Source: an uncultured Collinsella sp. (GTDB taxonomy: Bacteria; Actinomycetota; Coriobacteriia; Coriobacteriales; Coriobacteriaceae). Taken from it: a stretch of 64,000 nt of DNA. The stretch covers positions 1 to 64,000 of the forward strand of contig CABUIE010000001.1 of the NCBI GenBank assembly GCA_902491565.1. Direction: 5' to 3'. The notes beneath the pieces are model-generated. The model was not told the DNA's origin. It did not search any database and worked only from the letters and a program-made list of their open reading frames with translations. Position numbers and translations under genes: made by a program. Each line of letters begins with the position of its first letter. Position 1 is the first letter of the stretch. Below are positions 42,562 through 51,615 of this stretch, in pieces.

Positions 42562-43305
42562 ATGCCACCGACTGAAGGGCCAACTGACGGTAAAGCAGCG
42601 ATACCGCTGTACCAACAGGTTATTGATATCATCAAAAACGAAATCAACTCCGGCGCCTACAAGGCGGGCGCGCGGATACCCAACGAATTCGAATTGGCTG
42701 AGAGCTATAAAGTTGGCCGCGTTACCGTGCGACGCGCTATTGAGGAGCTCGTCCAGCAGGGCTATCTAACGAAGCGGCAGGGGAAAGGCACGTTTGTCAA
42801 TGCCCCCAAGCTTAAGCGCAAGATTCGCCAGAAGGATGACGTCCAGAGTTTTTCGGACGCATGTCGCGTTAACGGAATGGAACCGGGGGCGTGTGTCATT
42901 TCGAGAAAGATACTGCCGGCGGATTCCACCGAAGCACAGTTCTTTGGTGTTCCCGTTGGAACTGACTTGATTTGCGTTGAGCGCGTGCGCACTGCCGATG
43001 GCGTCCCTGTCATGCTCGAGAACAACATATATGTTTACGAGGACAACGCCTATCTATCAACGGCACCTCTATCTAACCAATCCATTTTTGAGTTCGTGCG
43101 CAACCGGACGGGCCGCACGCCCGCGTTTACCGACCCGTGCACGCTCGAGATCGCGTGCGCGTCGCCCGAGGTCGCTCGACTGTTGGCAGTTCCCGTTGGC
43201 GAGCCCTTGTTTTATATGGAAGCCTTCTTTTTCGATGAGCAGCGGCGGCCGTTTATCATCGGTCGTCAGCGGATCGTTGGGTCTCGCTACGTTTTTGACA
43301 TCTAG
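42562..43305 (+). CDS. GntR/HutC-family regulator (UTRA domain), likely regulator of the frl-like operon
   Basis: 247 residues: an N-terminal winged helix (PLYQQVIDIIKNEI...GRVTVRRAIEELVQQGYL) and a C-terminal UTRA ligand domain. In E. coli the fructoselysine operon regulator FrlR is of this class. Co-oriented with the operon downstream, but with its own terminator. The palindromic operator at 43459-43481 is its best candidate target. Start at ATG 42562 behind GGGAGAGGG. Confidence 0.88.
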   Translation: MPPTEGPTDGKAAIPLYQQVIDIIKNEINSGAYKAGARIPNEFELAESYKVGRVTVRRAIEELVQQGYLTKRQGKGTFVNAPKLKRKIRQKDDVQSFSDACRVNGMEPGACVISRKILPADSTEAQFFGVPVGTDLICVERVRTADGVPVMLENNIYVYEDNAYLSTAPLSNQSIFEFVRNRTGRTPAFTDPCTLEIACASPEVARLLAVPVGEPLFYMEAFFFDEQRRPFIIGRQRIVGSRYVFDI

Positions 43306-43317
43306 GACATTGCGAAT

Positions 43318-43353
43318 GGAAACGCCCGGTGGATCATCTCGCCGGGCGTTTCC
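43318..43353 (+). terminator. Hairpin after the GntR gene
   Basis: A perfect 12-bp stem GGAAACGCCCGG/CCGGGCGTTTCC without T tract. Confidence 0.65.
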
Positions 43354-43415
43354 ATACCGTTCACGGCGCAAACGCAACCGTTCAACCGCGTTGCGGCAAT
43401 CAGTTTGAAATTATC

Positions 43416-43481
43416 TTGATGAAGGAAAAAGCTGCTGGTAATCTATGGAACGTCATAGAACGTTTGCATTGTGCAAACGTT
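43416..43481 (+). promoter_or_regulatory. Promoter and palindromic operator of the frl-like operon
   Basis: The -35 TTGATG (43416-43421) and -10 TAATCT (43439-43444) have a 17-bp spacer. About 15 bp after the -10 comes a perfect palindrome AACGTTTGCA-ttg-TGCAAACGTT (43459-43481), placed to block transcription start or early elongation. The first gene begins 42 bp later. Confidence 0.75.
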
Positions 43482-43523
43482 GAAGCGAGATGCGATGCAG
43501 TCTCGAGTTCTTTGGAGGTATCT

Positions 43524-44987
43524 ATGTCAGATACGAAGGCGAAGAAGACAAACAGACGTTTTAAGTTCAAATTACCGCATGTCTATACGATCATGTTCTT
43601 GCTGATCGTTGTCTTTGCGGTCCTGACTTGGATCGTTCCCTCTGGTCAGTATCAGCGCAAGACGATTTCGACAGCGGCGGGCGAGCGTGAAGTCGCCGTT
43701 GCTGGAACCTATGAACAGGTCGATAAGAACTACACCGATTCCGAGACCGGCGAGACCATCAATCTGGGCCAGGATATCTTCGCGGTTCTGCAAGCGCCCA
43801 CCAAGGGCATCCAGGAGGCTGCCGACGTCGTTGCGTTCGTCTTATTGATTGGCGGATCGTTCGCGATCATCACCAAGACCAACGCTTTGAATGCCGGCAT
43901 GAGCCGTGTGATTAAAAAGCTCAAGAACAAGGACATCCTCATCATTCCCATCACGATGACATTGCTGTCCATTTGCGGCACTACGTTTGGTATGTCTGAG
44001 GAAGCCCTGCCGTTCTATGCCATCTTCATTCCCATCATGATGGGTATCGGTTATGACTCGATGACGGCATTCATCATCTGCTTCCTTGGTCCTAACCTGG
44101 GATATTGTGCTTCGACCATCGACCCGTTTAATGTTTTGATCGCCCAAGGCATCATTGGCATCGAGGGTAATCCGCAACTGTGGCTGCGCGCCGTTTCTTG
44201 GGTTATCTTCACTGCCGTCGGTATCGCATGGGCCATGCGCTACGCCATGCGCGTCAAGAAAAACCCCGAGTCGTCCATTGTGTACGAGGACGATAAGCTC
44301 AAGCGTATTGAGTTTTCCGTGACCGATGCCTCCATCGAGGAAGAGTTCACTATCCGTCAGAAGCTCGTGCTCATCGATTTTGCTTGCGGTATGGGCATTA
44401 TCGTCTGGGGTCTTGTTACCCAGGGCTGGTACATGAATGAGATTTCCGCCGTGTTCCTTGGCATGGGCTTGCTTGCCGGTATCCTGGGCGGTCTTGACCA
44501 GCAGACAATCGCAGAGGAGTTCGTTAAGGGTCTCGCCGACTTTGCGTACGCTGCCATCGTTATCGGTATCGCTCGCGGTATTCTGGTCATCGCCGAGGGC
44601 GGCATGATCATCGACACCATCCTCCAGGCGCTCGCTACCGCGCTCGCCGGTGCACCCGCCGCCGTCTACACCACGTTTATGTATATCGTCCTTGGCCTGC
44701 TCTCTTTGCTGGTTCCCTCGAGTTCTGGCCTGGCGGCGCTCACCATGCCCGTTATGGGCCCCCTGACCGAGCTCATGGGCCTCAATCCCGAGGCAGCCGT
44801 CACCGCGCTCCAGTTTGCCAACCAGACCATCAACACCATCAGCCCCGTGGCGGGCATGACGGTCGCCGGTCTTGCCGTGGCTAGGATTTCGTTTGGCCAA
44901 TGGTGGAAGACCATTTGGAAGTTCTTCATTTTCATGGTCGTCTTTGGCGTGATTGTAACGGCAATCTCTGGCATGCTTCCGGTGTAG
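43524..44987 (+). CDS. YfcC-family membrane transporter
   Basis: This 487-residue carrier has about 11-12 hydrophobic helices. The family pattern includes PHVYTIMFLLIVVFAVLTWIVPSG at the N terminus and the PSSSGLAALTMPVMGPL segment near the C terminus. YfcC-like proteins transport amino acids, peptides or organic acids with H+ or Na+. As first gene of the operon it probably imports the Amadori compound or the conjugate being degraded (E. coli uses the unrelated permease FrlA). Start at ATG 43524 behind TTGGAGG. Confidence 0.85.
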   Translation: MSDTKAKKTNRRFKFKLPHVYTIMFLLIVVFAVLTWIVPSGQYQRKTISTAAGEREVAVAGTYEQVDKNYTDSETGETINLGQDIFAVLQAPTKGIQEAADVVAFVLLIGGSFAIITKTNALNAGMSRVIKKLKNKDILIIPITMTLLSICGTTFGMSEEALPFYAIFIPIMMGIGYDSMTAFIICFLGPNLGYCASTIDPFNVLIAQGIIGIEGNPQLWLRAVSWVIFTAVGIAWAMRYAMRVKKNPESSIVYEDDKLKRIEFSVTDASIEEEFTIRQKLVLIDFACGMGIIVWGLVTQGWYMNEISAVFLGMGLLAGILGGLDQQTIAEEFVKGLADFAYAAIVIGIARGILVIAEGGMIIDTILQALATALAGAPAAVYTTFMYIVLGLLSLLVPSSSGLAALTMPVMGPLTELMGLNPEAAVTALQFANQTINTISPVAGMTVAGLAVARISFGQWWKTIWKFFIFMVVFGVIVTAISGMLPV

Positions 44988-44996
44988 GTGGTTGTG

Positions 44997-46580
44997 ATGT
45001 CTGATCGTTTGACGGCCCTGACGTCTAAGAGCGTCTTTACCGGTACGGGGGACCTGCCGTTTGAAGGTTTCGTAGCGGTCCGTGGCAATCGAATTGAGGC
45101 TGTTGGCACCAAGTGTGAGGTAGCTTCGTATTTGACCCAGGCGGACGAGGTAGTTGACCTGGGCGACCGCACCGTCATGCCTGGCCTGATCGATGTACAT
45201 ACCTTCTATACAGGCTGGGCGCTGCGGACGTTGGGGTCTGATCTGTCCGGCATCGCTGATGCCAAAGAGGCCGTGTCGCTCTTGCGTACATGGAAAGAAG
45301 ATCATCCGGATTGCGCGGCGGCTTTTGGCCACAACCTACCCGAAACGTTGGCATCGGATGCCGAGAACGCAAATACGGCAGCTGTGTTTGACGATTGTTT
45401 TGGCGATATCCCCGTCGTCTGCTTTACATCGGGTGCGGAGACCTGCGTTCTCAATGCTGCCGCCAGTGCGCGATACGGCTTTACACCCCAGGCGTGCTAT
45501 GCCGAGAAGATCTGGCGCATGATGAGCGATTTCCTCGCGCTGCCCGAGGTGCGTGCCGGGTATTCGGACTACATGAGCATGCTTAACGAGCGCGGCGTTA
45601 CCGCCATCAAGGAAATGGCGTTTGATGACTACTACGGCTTTGCCGACGAAATGGCTCGCCGTGAGGAATCTGGTGAGCTGACGGTTCGCGTCTCTATGAT
45701 GTCGCAGCCGGTGGGCGCCGGTGCAAATCTGGCATATGCCCGCGAGGCGCGAGAGCGCTTCCGGGGACCGTTCGTTCGTTTTTCTGGCTTCAACCGTATG
45801 ACCGATCGCGGCGTATGGGCGGGGCTTGCCGAGATGATAGACCCCTATGAGGACTCGGCCGATGCGGGCGCTGCCGGCAAGACGGTCGTCGAGGAGCCAG
45901 AGTGGGATCTGATTGAGAACGAGCTGCGTGCAATTGATGCTGACGGCTTCCGATATTCCTTGCATTGCCAGGGCGATGGCGCCGTTCGTCGCACCGTGGC
46001 GCTCTATGCCTCGCTGCCTCGAGACGAGCATGGACGGATGCTTCGTCGCCATGCGATTACCGATCTCGAGAACTCTGACCCGACCGATCTTGTCAAGTTT
46101 GGCAAGTTAGGTGGAATTTGCGAGGTCTATCCGCAGATTCTGACGCTGGACCGGCGCGAGGATTGTCTGTCGATGATGCGTCGACAAATTGGCGAGACGC
46201 GACTTTTGCACAGCTGGAATCGCCGCGGCATGGAAGATTCCGGATGCACAGTGTGCTGTGGCACGGATTTGCCGCTGTTGATTCCGAGCTTGGGCGAGTC
46301 AATCTACAGTGCGTGCGGCGGATACTTCGACGACGGACTGCCCGTGAATGAGGTCAACACGCTGACGCTTGTCGAGCTCTTGTGCGCTTGGACTGCCGGG
46401 GGCGCGTACGACCTGATGCGCGAAGACGAGCTGGGTACGCTCGAGGTTGGCAAGCTTGCCGATATCTGCGTGCTCGATCGGGATGTGTTCGACCTCGATT
46501 ATCGCGACGCACGTGATCTTGCGGTTGACATGACGATGTCGGACGGACAAATCGTGTTCGATCGAAATAAGGAGGCATAA
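44997..46580 (+). CDS. Amidohydrolase_3 (YtcJ-like) family protein with altered metal motif
   Basis: This 527-residue protein has the composite-domain amidohydrolase fold: N-terminal beta sandwich, PGLIDVH at strand 1, HCQGDGAV, RRHAITDLENSDP and CGTDLPLL, ending with ELGTLEVGKLADICVLD. The first metal motif, normally HxH, reads HTF, and the usual DGH segment reads SGAET. So two metal or substrate residues are missing. Activity may be changed, not lost. It follows the carrier by 9 nt. Confidence 0.85.
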   Translation: MSDRLTALTSKSVFTGTGDLPFEGFVAVRGNRIEAVGTKCEVASYLTQADEVVDLGDRTVMPGLIDVHTFYTGWALRTLGSDLSGIADAKEAVSLLRTWKEDHPDCAAAFGHNLPETLASDAENANTAAVFDDCFGDIPVVCFTSGAETCVLNAAASARYGFTPQACYAEKIWRMMSDFLALPEVRAGYSDYMSMLNERGVTAIKEMAFDDYYGFADEMARREESGELTVRVSMMSQPVGAGANLAYAREARERFRGPFVRFSGFNRMTDRGVWAGLAEMIDPYEDSADAGAAGKTVVEEPEWDLIENELRAIDADGFRYSLHCQGDGAVRRTVALYASLPRDEHGRMLRRHAITDLENSDPTDLVKFGKLGGICEVYPQILTLDRREDCLSMMRRQIGETRLLHSWNRRGMEDSGCTVCCGTDLPLLIPSLGESIYSACGGYFDDGLPVNEVNTLTLVELLCAWTAGGAYDLMREDELGTLEVGKLADICVLDRDVFDLDYRDARDLAVDMTMSDGQIVFDRNKEA

Positions 46581-46581
46581 G

Positions 46582-47433
46582 ATGCCTGAATCCAAACCGA
46601 CGCTGCGCCGCGAGCAGATTGCGGGCATGAATATTCACTACATCATGTGGTCGCTCGATTACTTCCTTGATGTGCAGCAGCGCTTGGGCTTTGAGTCCAT
46701 TGAGCTGTGGTGTGCGGAGCCGCATGTGACGCTCGACCACACGGGCTACTTTGAGGCTGAGGTCCTGGCGAAAAAGGCTGCAGACCGTGGGCTTAGGTAT
46801 CGTACTCTGTGCCCCGAGAATGTTGTCTATCCTTGGCAGTACTGCGCACGCAAACCGCTGCATGAACAGCGCAGCCTGGCGTACTTTAAGCACGGCATTG
46901 AGCTTGCCGAGGTACTTGGGTGCGACCGTATGTCCGTCAACTCGGGTTGGGGCGACTGGGACGAGGACCGCGAGGAAGCCTGGAAGCGCAGCCGCGAGCA
47001 CTTGTCCATTCTGGCGGAGTATGCCGGCGAGCACGGTCTGGTGCTTACGATGGAAAGCCTGCGTCCCGAGGAGAGCAACCTTGTGACGACGGTTTCCGAT
47101 GCGAAGCGCATGATTGACGAGGTCGCGAGCCCGTACTTACAGCCCATGGTTGATACAACCGCGATGGGCGTTGCAGGCGAGACGCTCGAGGACTGGTTTG
47201 CCGCCTTTGGTGATGGGGCAATTCACGAGATGCACTTTATCGACGGTGACCCGTATGGCCATCTGGTGTGGGGCGATGGCAAGCACGATATGGACGCCTT
47301 CGTCGCCACGCTCAACGCCCATGGTTTCGACGGCATGCTGGGCCAGGAAATCACGGACGGTCGTTACTACGATGATCCGGCGGCGGCAGATGCCAAGAAC
47401 ATGGCCGCATTCGAGAAATATCTGATTAACTAA
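46582..47433 (+). CDS. FrlC-like sugar epimerase (xylose-isomerase-type TIM barrel)
   Basis: 283 residues. Metal site residues typical of this family appear in TMESLRPEESN (Glu), PMVDTTAMG (Asp), EMHFIDGD (His) and LGQEITDG (Glu). The layout is close to E. coli FrlC (fructoselysine 3-epimerase), which converts psicoselysine to fructoselysine. Neighbouring FrlB-like and FrlD-like genes strengthen this. Start at ATG 46582, one base after the previous stop, with AAGGAGG. Confidence 0.82.
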   Translation: MPESKPTLRREQIAGMNIHYIMWSLDYFLDVQQRLGFESIELWCAEPHVTLDHTGYFEAEVLAKKAADRGLRYRTLCPENVVYPWQYCARKPLHEQRSLAYFKHGIELAEVLGCDRMSVNSGWGDWDEDREEAWKRSREHLSILAEYAGEHGLVLTMESLRPEESNLVTTVSDAKRMIDEVASPYLQPMVDTTAMGVAGETLEDWFAAFGDGAIHEMHFIDGDPYGHLVWGDGKHDMDAFVATLNAHGFDGMLGQEITDGRYYDDPAAADAKNMAAFEKYLIN

Positions 47434-47494
47434 AACAACTATCGGCCACGCAGCCAACGTCATTGATTGCGGCCAAACAAGAAAGGAACTGGAT

Positions 47495-48463
47495 ATGAAC
47501 GCACACGATCTGATCAAAGAGGCAATTGCCGAGAAGGGCAAGTTCGACAGCGTCTACTGGATTGCTTGCGGTGGCTCCATGATCGATTTGATCCCGGCCC
47601 ATGAGCTTCTGCAGCGCGAGGCAACCACCTTCACTTCGTATATCTATACGGCTCGCGAGTTCGATATCATGCGTCCGCGTCGTCTGGGCGAGAAGTCCCT
47701 GGTCATCGCTTGTAGCCACAGTGGCAACACCCCTGAGGTCGTCGAGGGCTGCGAGATTGCCCTTGCTGCCGGCGCTACGGTGATCGCCCAGACCGACAAC
47801 GCTGGATCTAAGATCGACACCGGTAAATGGACCACGTGGGTCTACCCGTGGGGCGAGGGCGTGCCGCAGGCCGAGGTCCCCGCTGGCATTTCGCTGTCGC
47901 TTGCGGCAGAGCTGCTCGATCAGCAGGAGGGTTACGCCGATCTTGCCGATATGTATGCCGGTATCGCCGAGATGGATAAGATTCTTCCCCCGGCACGCGA
48001 GAAGGTAAATGCCGAGCTGGGCGATCGCTTTGCCAAGCTTTGCCAGGAGCACGAGTTCTTCTATATTCTGGGCAGCGGTCCCAACTTTAGCCAGACCTAC
48101 GGTTTCGCTATCTGCTCTCTTATGGAGATGCAGTGGCAGCACTGCAGCTACATCCACTCTGCCGAGTACTTCCATGGCCCCTTCGAGGCTACTCAGGATG
48201 GCGTTTTTTACTTCCTGCAGATGGGCTCCAGCGAGTGCCGTGCTATGGACGAGCGCGCCCTGGCGTTCCTTAAGACGCATACCGATACGCTGATGGTGCT
48301 CGATGCCAAGGAGTACGGTATGGAAGCCGTGCCGGCGAGCGTCCGTGCCTATCTGGACCCGGTGCTGTTCTACGCCATGAACTGCGAGCTGCGTGCCGCA
48401 CGCGGCAAGGTGTTTGATCACGATCCCGATTTCCGTCGCTATATGGGTGTTGTCGAGTACTAG
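47495..48463 (+). CDS. frlB: FrlB-like SIS-domain fructosamine-6-phosphate deglycase
   Basis: This 322-residue protein has two SIS domains: YWIACGGSMIDLIPA and CSHSGNTPEVVEG in the first; YILGSGPNFSQTYG and the HSAEYFHGPFEAT motif in the second. The C-terminal end HDPDFRRYMGVVEY closely matches the end of E. coli FrlB (DHNPDERRYYGGLVEY, recalled). FrlB releases glucose-6-phosphate and lysine from fructoselysine-6-phosphate. Start at ATG 47495 behind AAAGGAACTGG. The actual amino-acid partner could differ. Confidence 0.85.
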   Translation: MNAHDLIKEAIAEKGKFDSVYWIACGGSMIDLIPAHELLQREATTFTSYIYTAREFDIMRPRRLGEKSLVIACSHSGNTPEVVEGCEIALAAGATVIAQTDNAGSKIDTGKWTTWVYPWGEGVPQAEVPAGISLSLAAELLDQQEGYADLADMYAGIAEMDKILPPAREKVNAELGDRFAKLCQEHEFFYILGSGPNFSQTYGFAICSLMEMQWQHCSYIHSAEYFHGPFEATQDGVFYFLQMGSSECRAMDERALAFLKTHTDTLMVLDAKEYGMEAVPASVRAYLDPVLFYAMNCELRAARGKVFDHDPDFRRYMGVVEY

Positions 48464-48477
48464 AAGGAGCAAAGGCC

Positions 48478-49341
48478 ATGGCATTTAACGTTAACGCGCT
48501 CGGATTTGGCGACAACGTCGTCGATCGCTACGAGCATATCCACACCATGTATCCCGGCGGCAATGCGGTGAACTTCGCCGTTTATGCCAAGAAATGCGGT
48601 GCCGCACGCTCCGCATACATGGGCATTTTTGGCAATGATGCCGCTGCCGAGCATGTCATTGCAAGCCTCGAGGATGAGGGTATCGAGCTTGACAAGTGCG
48701 AGCAGATGATTGGCGAGAACGGAGCGGCTCGCGTGACCGTCGTCGACGGTGACCGTGTCTTCCTCGGCTCCAACGAGGGCGGTATCCGTGGCGATGCGCG
48801 CTATGTCCTCGATCGCTTTGACCTTGCGTACATGAAGCAGTTCGATGTGGTTCATTCGGGCAACTATTGCTTTACCGAGCGCGAGCTGCCCAAGTTGAAG
48901 GCTGCGGGCGTCACGGTCTCTTTTGACTTTTCGGACGACTCCACCGACGAGTACTACGAGCAGATTGCGCCCTACGTCGATTTTGCTTTCTTTAGTGCGG
49001 CGGATGCCGCGAGTGAGGACGAGATTCGCGAGCGTCTGGCATGGGTGAAGGGCCTGGGTCCGCGTTTTGTGTCGGCTACGGCGGGCGCCGAGGGCTGCAT
49101 TGCTTACGACGGCGAGCGTTATTACCGCCAGCTGGCTAAACCGGTAACGGACATGAAGGACACCATGGGGGCGGGCGACTCGTTCCTCACCTCGTTTTTG
49201 ATGTGCTATCTCGATTCCGCCAAGCGTGGTGAGGATGGCGCCGAGGCCATCGAGCGCGCGCTCGACTTTGCTGCCGGGTTTGCCTCGACCGTGTGCGGTA
49301 TGGAAGGTTCTTGGGGCCACGGGGCGCCAATCGTCGAATAG
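48478..49341 (+). CDS. frlD: FrlD-like PfkB-family kinase
   Basis: This 287-residue ribokinase-fold protein has the N-terminal GFGDNVVDRYEHIHTMYPGGNAVNFAVYAKK pattern shared with FrlD and the C-terminal catalytic DTMGAGDSFLTSFL with the base Asp. It should phosphorylate the C6 hydroxyl of fructoselysine or a related fructosamine with ATP. Start at ATG 48478 behind AGAAGGAGC, 14 nt after frlB. Confidence 0.83.
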   Translation: MAFNVNALGFGDNVVDRYEHIHTMYPGGNAVNFAVYAKKCGAARSAYMGIFGNDAAAEHVIASLEDEGIELDKCEQMIGENGAARVTVVDGDRVFLGSNEGGIRGDARYVLDRFDLAYMKQFDVVHSGNYCFTERELPKLKAAGVTVSFDFSDDSTDEYYEQIAPYVDFAFFSAADAASEDEIRERLAWVKGLGPRFVSATAGAEGCIAYDGERYYRQLAKPVTDMKDTMGAGDSFLTSFLMCYLDSAKRGEDGAEAIERALDFAAGFASTVCGMEGSWGHGAPIVE

Positions 49342-49411
49342 CTTAAGAAAGCGTACGGCGGTCTGGCTATGAGGCCTTGGACAGCCGATGCAAAACAATA
49401 AGCGAAACGCG

Positions 49412-49445
49412 AAAAGGGGGCTCGCCATGTGGTGGGTCCCCTTTT
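49412..49445 (+). terminator. Intra-operon hairpin between the two kinase genes
   Basis: AAAAGGGG pairs with CCCCTTTT, with inner CGCC/GGTG pairing. It may partly terminate, giving more frlC-frlB-frlD mRNA than of the downstream genes. Confidence 0.55.
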
Positions 49446-49462
49446 GAGCATTGGAGAAGACC

Positions 49463-50263
49463 ATGGGTATTAAAGCGTGTGCGGCTGGTTTTTGCTGCGC
49501 GGACGTCTATCAAAACATCGGCGTGTTCTATCCGACTGGTAACGGCATTGACTGGGGTATCCATCTTGCACGAATGGGCGTTTCGGTATCCGCCGTGTCG
49601 GTTGTCGGCAAGGACGAGTACGGAGACAAGATGAGAGAGGCGCTGGCCGCTGAGGGGTTTGATATCTCTCATCTGCGGGTGGAGGATGGCGACACCTCGG
49701 TGATGCTCATGGCATTGAAAGACGGCGTCGATCGCGTGCATCTCGAGGCAATCGATGGCGTAATGGAGACATATCGTCCGAATGAAGACGACCGGGCGTT
49801 TATCCTAGAGCACGACATCATTCACACCGACCTGTTTGGCAATTGTTTGGACCTCCTGCCCGAATGGCATGATGCGGGCAAGACGGTGGTTATGGACTTC
49901 TCGGTGTTCAGCCAGGATCCCGAATATGCATGCGAGGCTCATTTTCCTTACGTAGACTATGCGTTCATGTCGTTTGAAGAGGACACTCCGGAGCTGCGAG
50001 ACTGGGTACGCCACGTGCAGGAATTGGGACCGCGCGTTGCGGTTGCCACGCTTGGCGAGAAGGGAAGCATTGCCTATGACGGTGAGCGCTTCTATGAGTG
50101 CGGGATCGTACCGGCGGAGAAGGTCGTTAATACCGTGGGTGCCGGCGACTCGTATATTGCCGGGTTTACCAAGGGCGTGATCGATGGCCTTGATATTCCG
50201 GCGTGTATGAAGGCGGGCGCTGAGCTGTCGTCCCGAGTGATTGGTTCGTTTGAGCCGTACTAG
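49463..50263 (+). CDS. Second PfkB-family (FrlD-like) kinase
   Basis: 266 residues with the same family signatures: DVYQNIGVFYPTGNGIDWGIHL at the start and NTVGAGDSYIAGF near the end. It is related to the FrlD-like protein upstream but clearly diverged. Two such kinases in one operon suggest two substrates or two phosphorylation steps. Start at ATG 49463 behind TTGGAGAAG. Confidence 0.82.
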   Translation: MGIKACAAGFCCADVYQNIGVFYPTGNGIDWGIHLARMGVSVSAVSVVGKDEYGDKMREALAAEGFDISHLRVEDGDTSVMLMALKDGVDRVHLEAIDGVMETYRPNEDDRAFILEHDIIHTDLFGNCLDLLPEWHDAGKTVVMDFSVFSQDPEYACEAHFPYVDYAFMSFEEDTPELRDWVRHVQELGPRVAVATLGEKGSIAYDGERFYECGIVPAEKVVNTVGAGDSYIAGFTKGVIDGLDIPACMKAGAELSSRVIGSFEPY

Positions 50264-50290
50264 GGTTAAATGCCTGGAAAGGAGTACGAA

Positions 50291-51151
50291 ATGGTTATCG
50301 ACATGTTGGTCCATCCTATGCTCTACGGCGAGATCTGTACGCCGGGTGATGAGCCTGATGGATTCGGTTTTTGGTCACGAGAATATGGTATGGGGCATAT
50401 GGGCCCCATGGATTGGGATGAGCTTCAAGTCGAGATGGACGTCTGCGACGTGCAGAAGAGTGTGCTCATGCCGCTCGATGTAACCACGGCATGCGGAGGG
50501 CATTTTGGCACCAATGACCAGATTGCCATGCTGGTTGCCGCGCACCCCGATCGTCTGTGGGGATTTGCGAGCGTAGATCCGCAGGTGAGCGGTGCCGCAG
50601 ACGAATTGGAGCGCGCCTTTACCGAGTTGGGGGCAAAGGGGCTTTGTCTGCATCCGGCAAAGCAGGGTTTTGCCCCCGATGATGCTGTGGCCGAGCCGCT
50701 TTACGAGCTGTGCGAGCGCTATAACAAGCCGGTGGTTTTCCATGCCGGTATGTCTTGGGAGCCTGGCGCAGAGCTCTCGCGCAGTAACCCGCTTGCATTT
50801 GAGCACACAATCGCAACGCATCCAAATGTGCGCTTTAGTTTGACCCACTTTGGCTGGCCCTGGGTGCGCGAGACCGTGGCGATGCTGCTCAAGTATCCCA
50901 ACTGCTACACGGACACCTCTATCACTTACATCGATTCGCCCGAGGAGATGATGCAGCGTCTTTTCACGGTCGATATGGGGCCGCTGTGGTATGAGCGCGC
51001 GCTATCGCATCAAGTGATGTTCGCCAGCAATACGCCGCGCTTCCGTGCATTCAAACTCAAGCGGGCGCTCGATACCGTGCCCATGCGCGACGATGCGCGA
51101 GAAAGGCTCTACTGGGGTAATGCCCTGCGTTTTCTTGAAGGGGATGAGTAA
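50291..51151 (+). CDS. Amidohydro_2-family TIM-barrel hydrolase with Asn at the usual Asp site
   Basis: This 286-residue protein resembles the amidohydrolase/decarboxylase family (ACMSD-like): IDMLVHPML at the N terminus, VVFHAGMSW, SLTHFGWPW and MFASNTPRF. In most relatives the last motif is GSDYP, where the Asp binds metal; here it is Asn. The gene lies tight in the operon. Start at ATG 50291 with GGAAAGGAG; the frame from 50270 is too long. Confidence 0.8.
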   Translation: MVIDMLVHPMLYGEICTPGDEPDGFGFWSREYGMGHMGPMDWDELQVEMDVCDVQKSVLMPLDVTTACGGHFGTNDQIAMLVAAHPDRLWGFASVDPQVSGAADELERAFTELGAKGLCLHPAKQGFAPDDAVAEPLYELCERYNKPVVFHAGMSWEPGAELSRSNPLAFEHTIATHPNVRFSLTHFGWPWVRETVAMLLKYPNCYTDTSITYIDSPEEMMQRLFTVDMGPLWYERALSHQVMFASNTPRFRAFKLKRALDTVPMRDDARERLYWGNALRFLEGDE

Positions 51152-51153
51152 AC

Positions 51154-51582
51154 ATGGTGACGCTCGAGACATTGAGCTATCTATCGACTGCTCCGGACCA
51201 GTTCATCGATATTACCGAAGACGTGCACGCTGCCATCGAACGCAGCTCGGTGACCAATGGCTTGGCAGCGATTATTTTGTCGCATACGACCTGTGGAATC
51301 GTGGTAAACGAGGGGCTGCCCTGCGTGGAGACGGATCTTATGGAGACGCTTGATCGCATCGCCCCACTCGACGCCCCCTATGCGCATGCACACTTCCTGC
51401 CGAGCTATGGAGCCACCGGCAACAACTCCTGTGGGCATATCAAGAGCATGATTTGTGGAAACAGTTGCTTCTTTCCCGTCCAAGATGGCCACATCGTGTG
51501 CGGAGGTGCCCAGAACATCTATCTTGCGGAGTTTGACGGTCCTCAGAAGCGAAAAGTGTACGTCGAGGTGCTGGGGGAATAA
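51154..51582 (+). CDS. YjbQ/UPF0047 family protein
   Basis: 142 residues, full family length. Motifs SHTTCGIVVNEG, GHIKSMICGNS and AQNIYLAEFDGPQKRKVYVEV match the family, which has been linked to secondary thiamine-phosphate synthase activity. In this operon another small-molecule role is more likely, but it is not known. Starts 2 nt after the amidohydrolase stop. Confidence 0.85.
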   Translation: MVTLETLSYLSTAPDQFIDITEDVHAAIERSSVTNGLAAIILSHTTCGIVVNEGLPCVETDLMETLDRIAPLDAPYAHAHFLPSYGATGNNSCGHIKSMICGNSCFFPVQDGHIVCGGAQNIYLAEFDGPQKRKVYVEVLGE

Positions 51583-51615
51583 CGTTCCTGCAATAACCCT
51601 ATGAAGGAGCATGTT

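Noticed and set aside
43842..45332. 496-codon minus-strand frame opposite the YfcC-type carrier
   Set aside because: Shadow; His/Gln/Asp-rich nonsense composition, and the plus strand has membrane helices.
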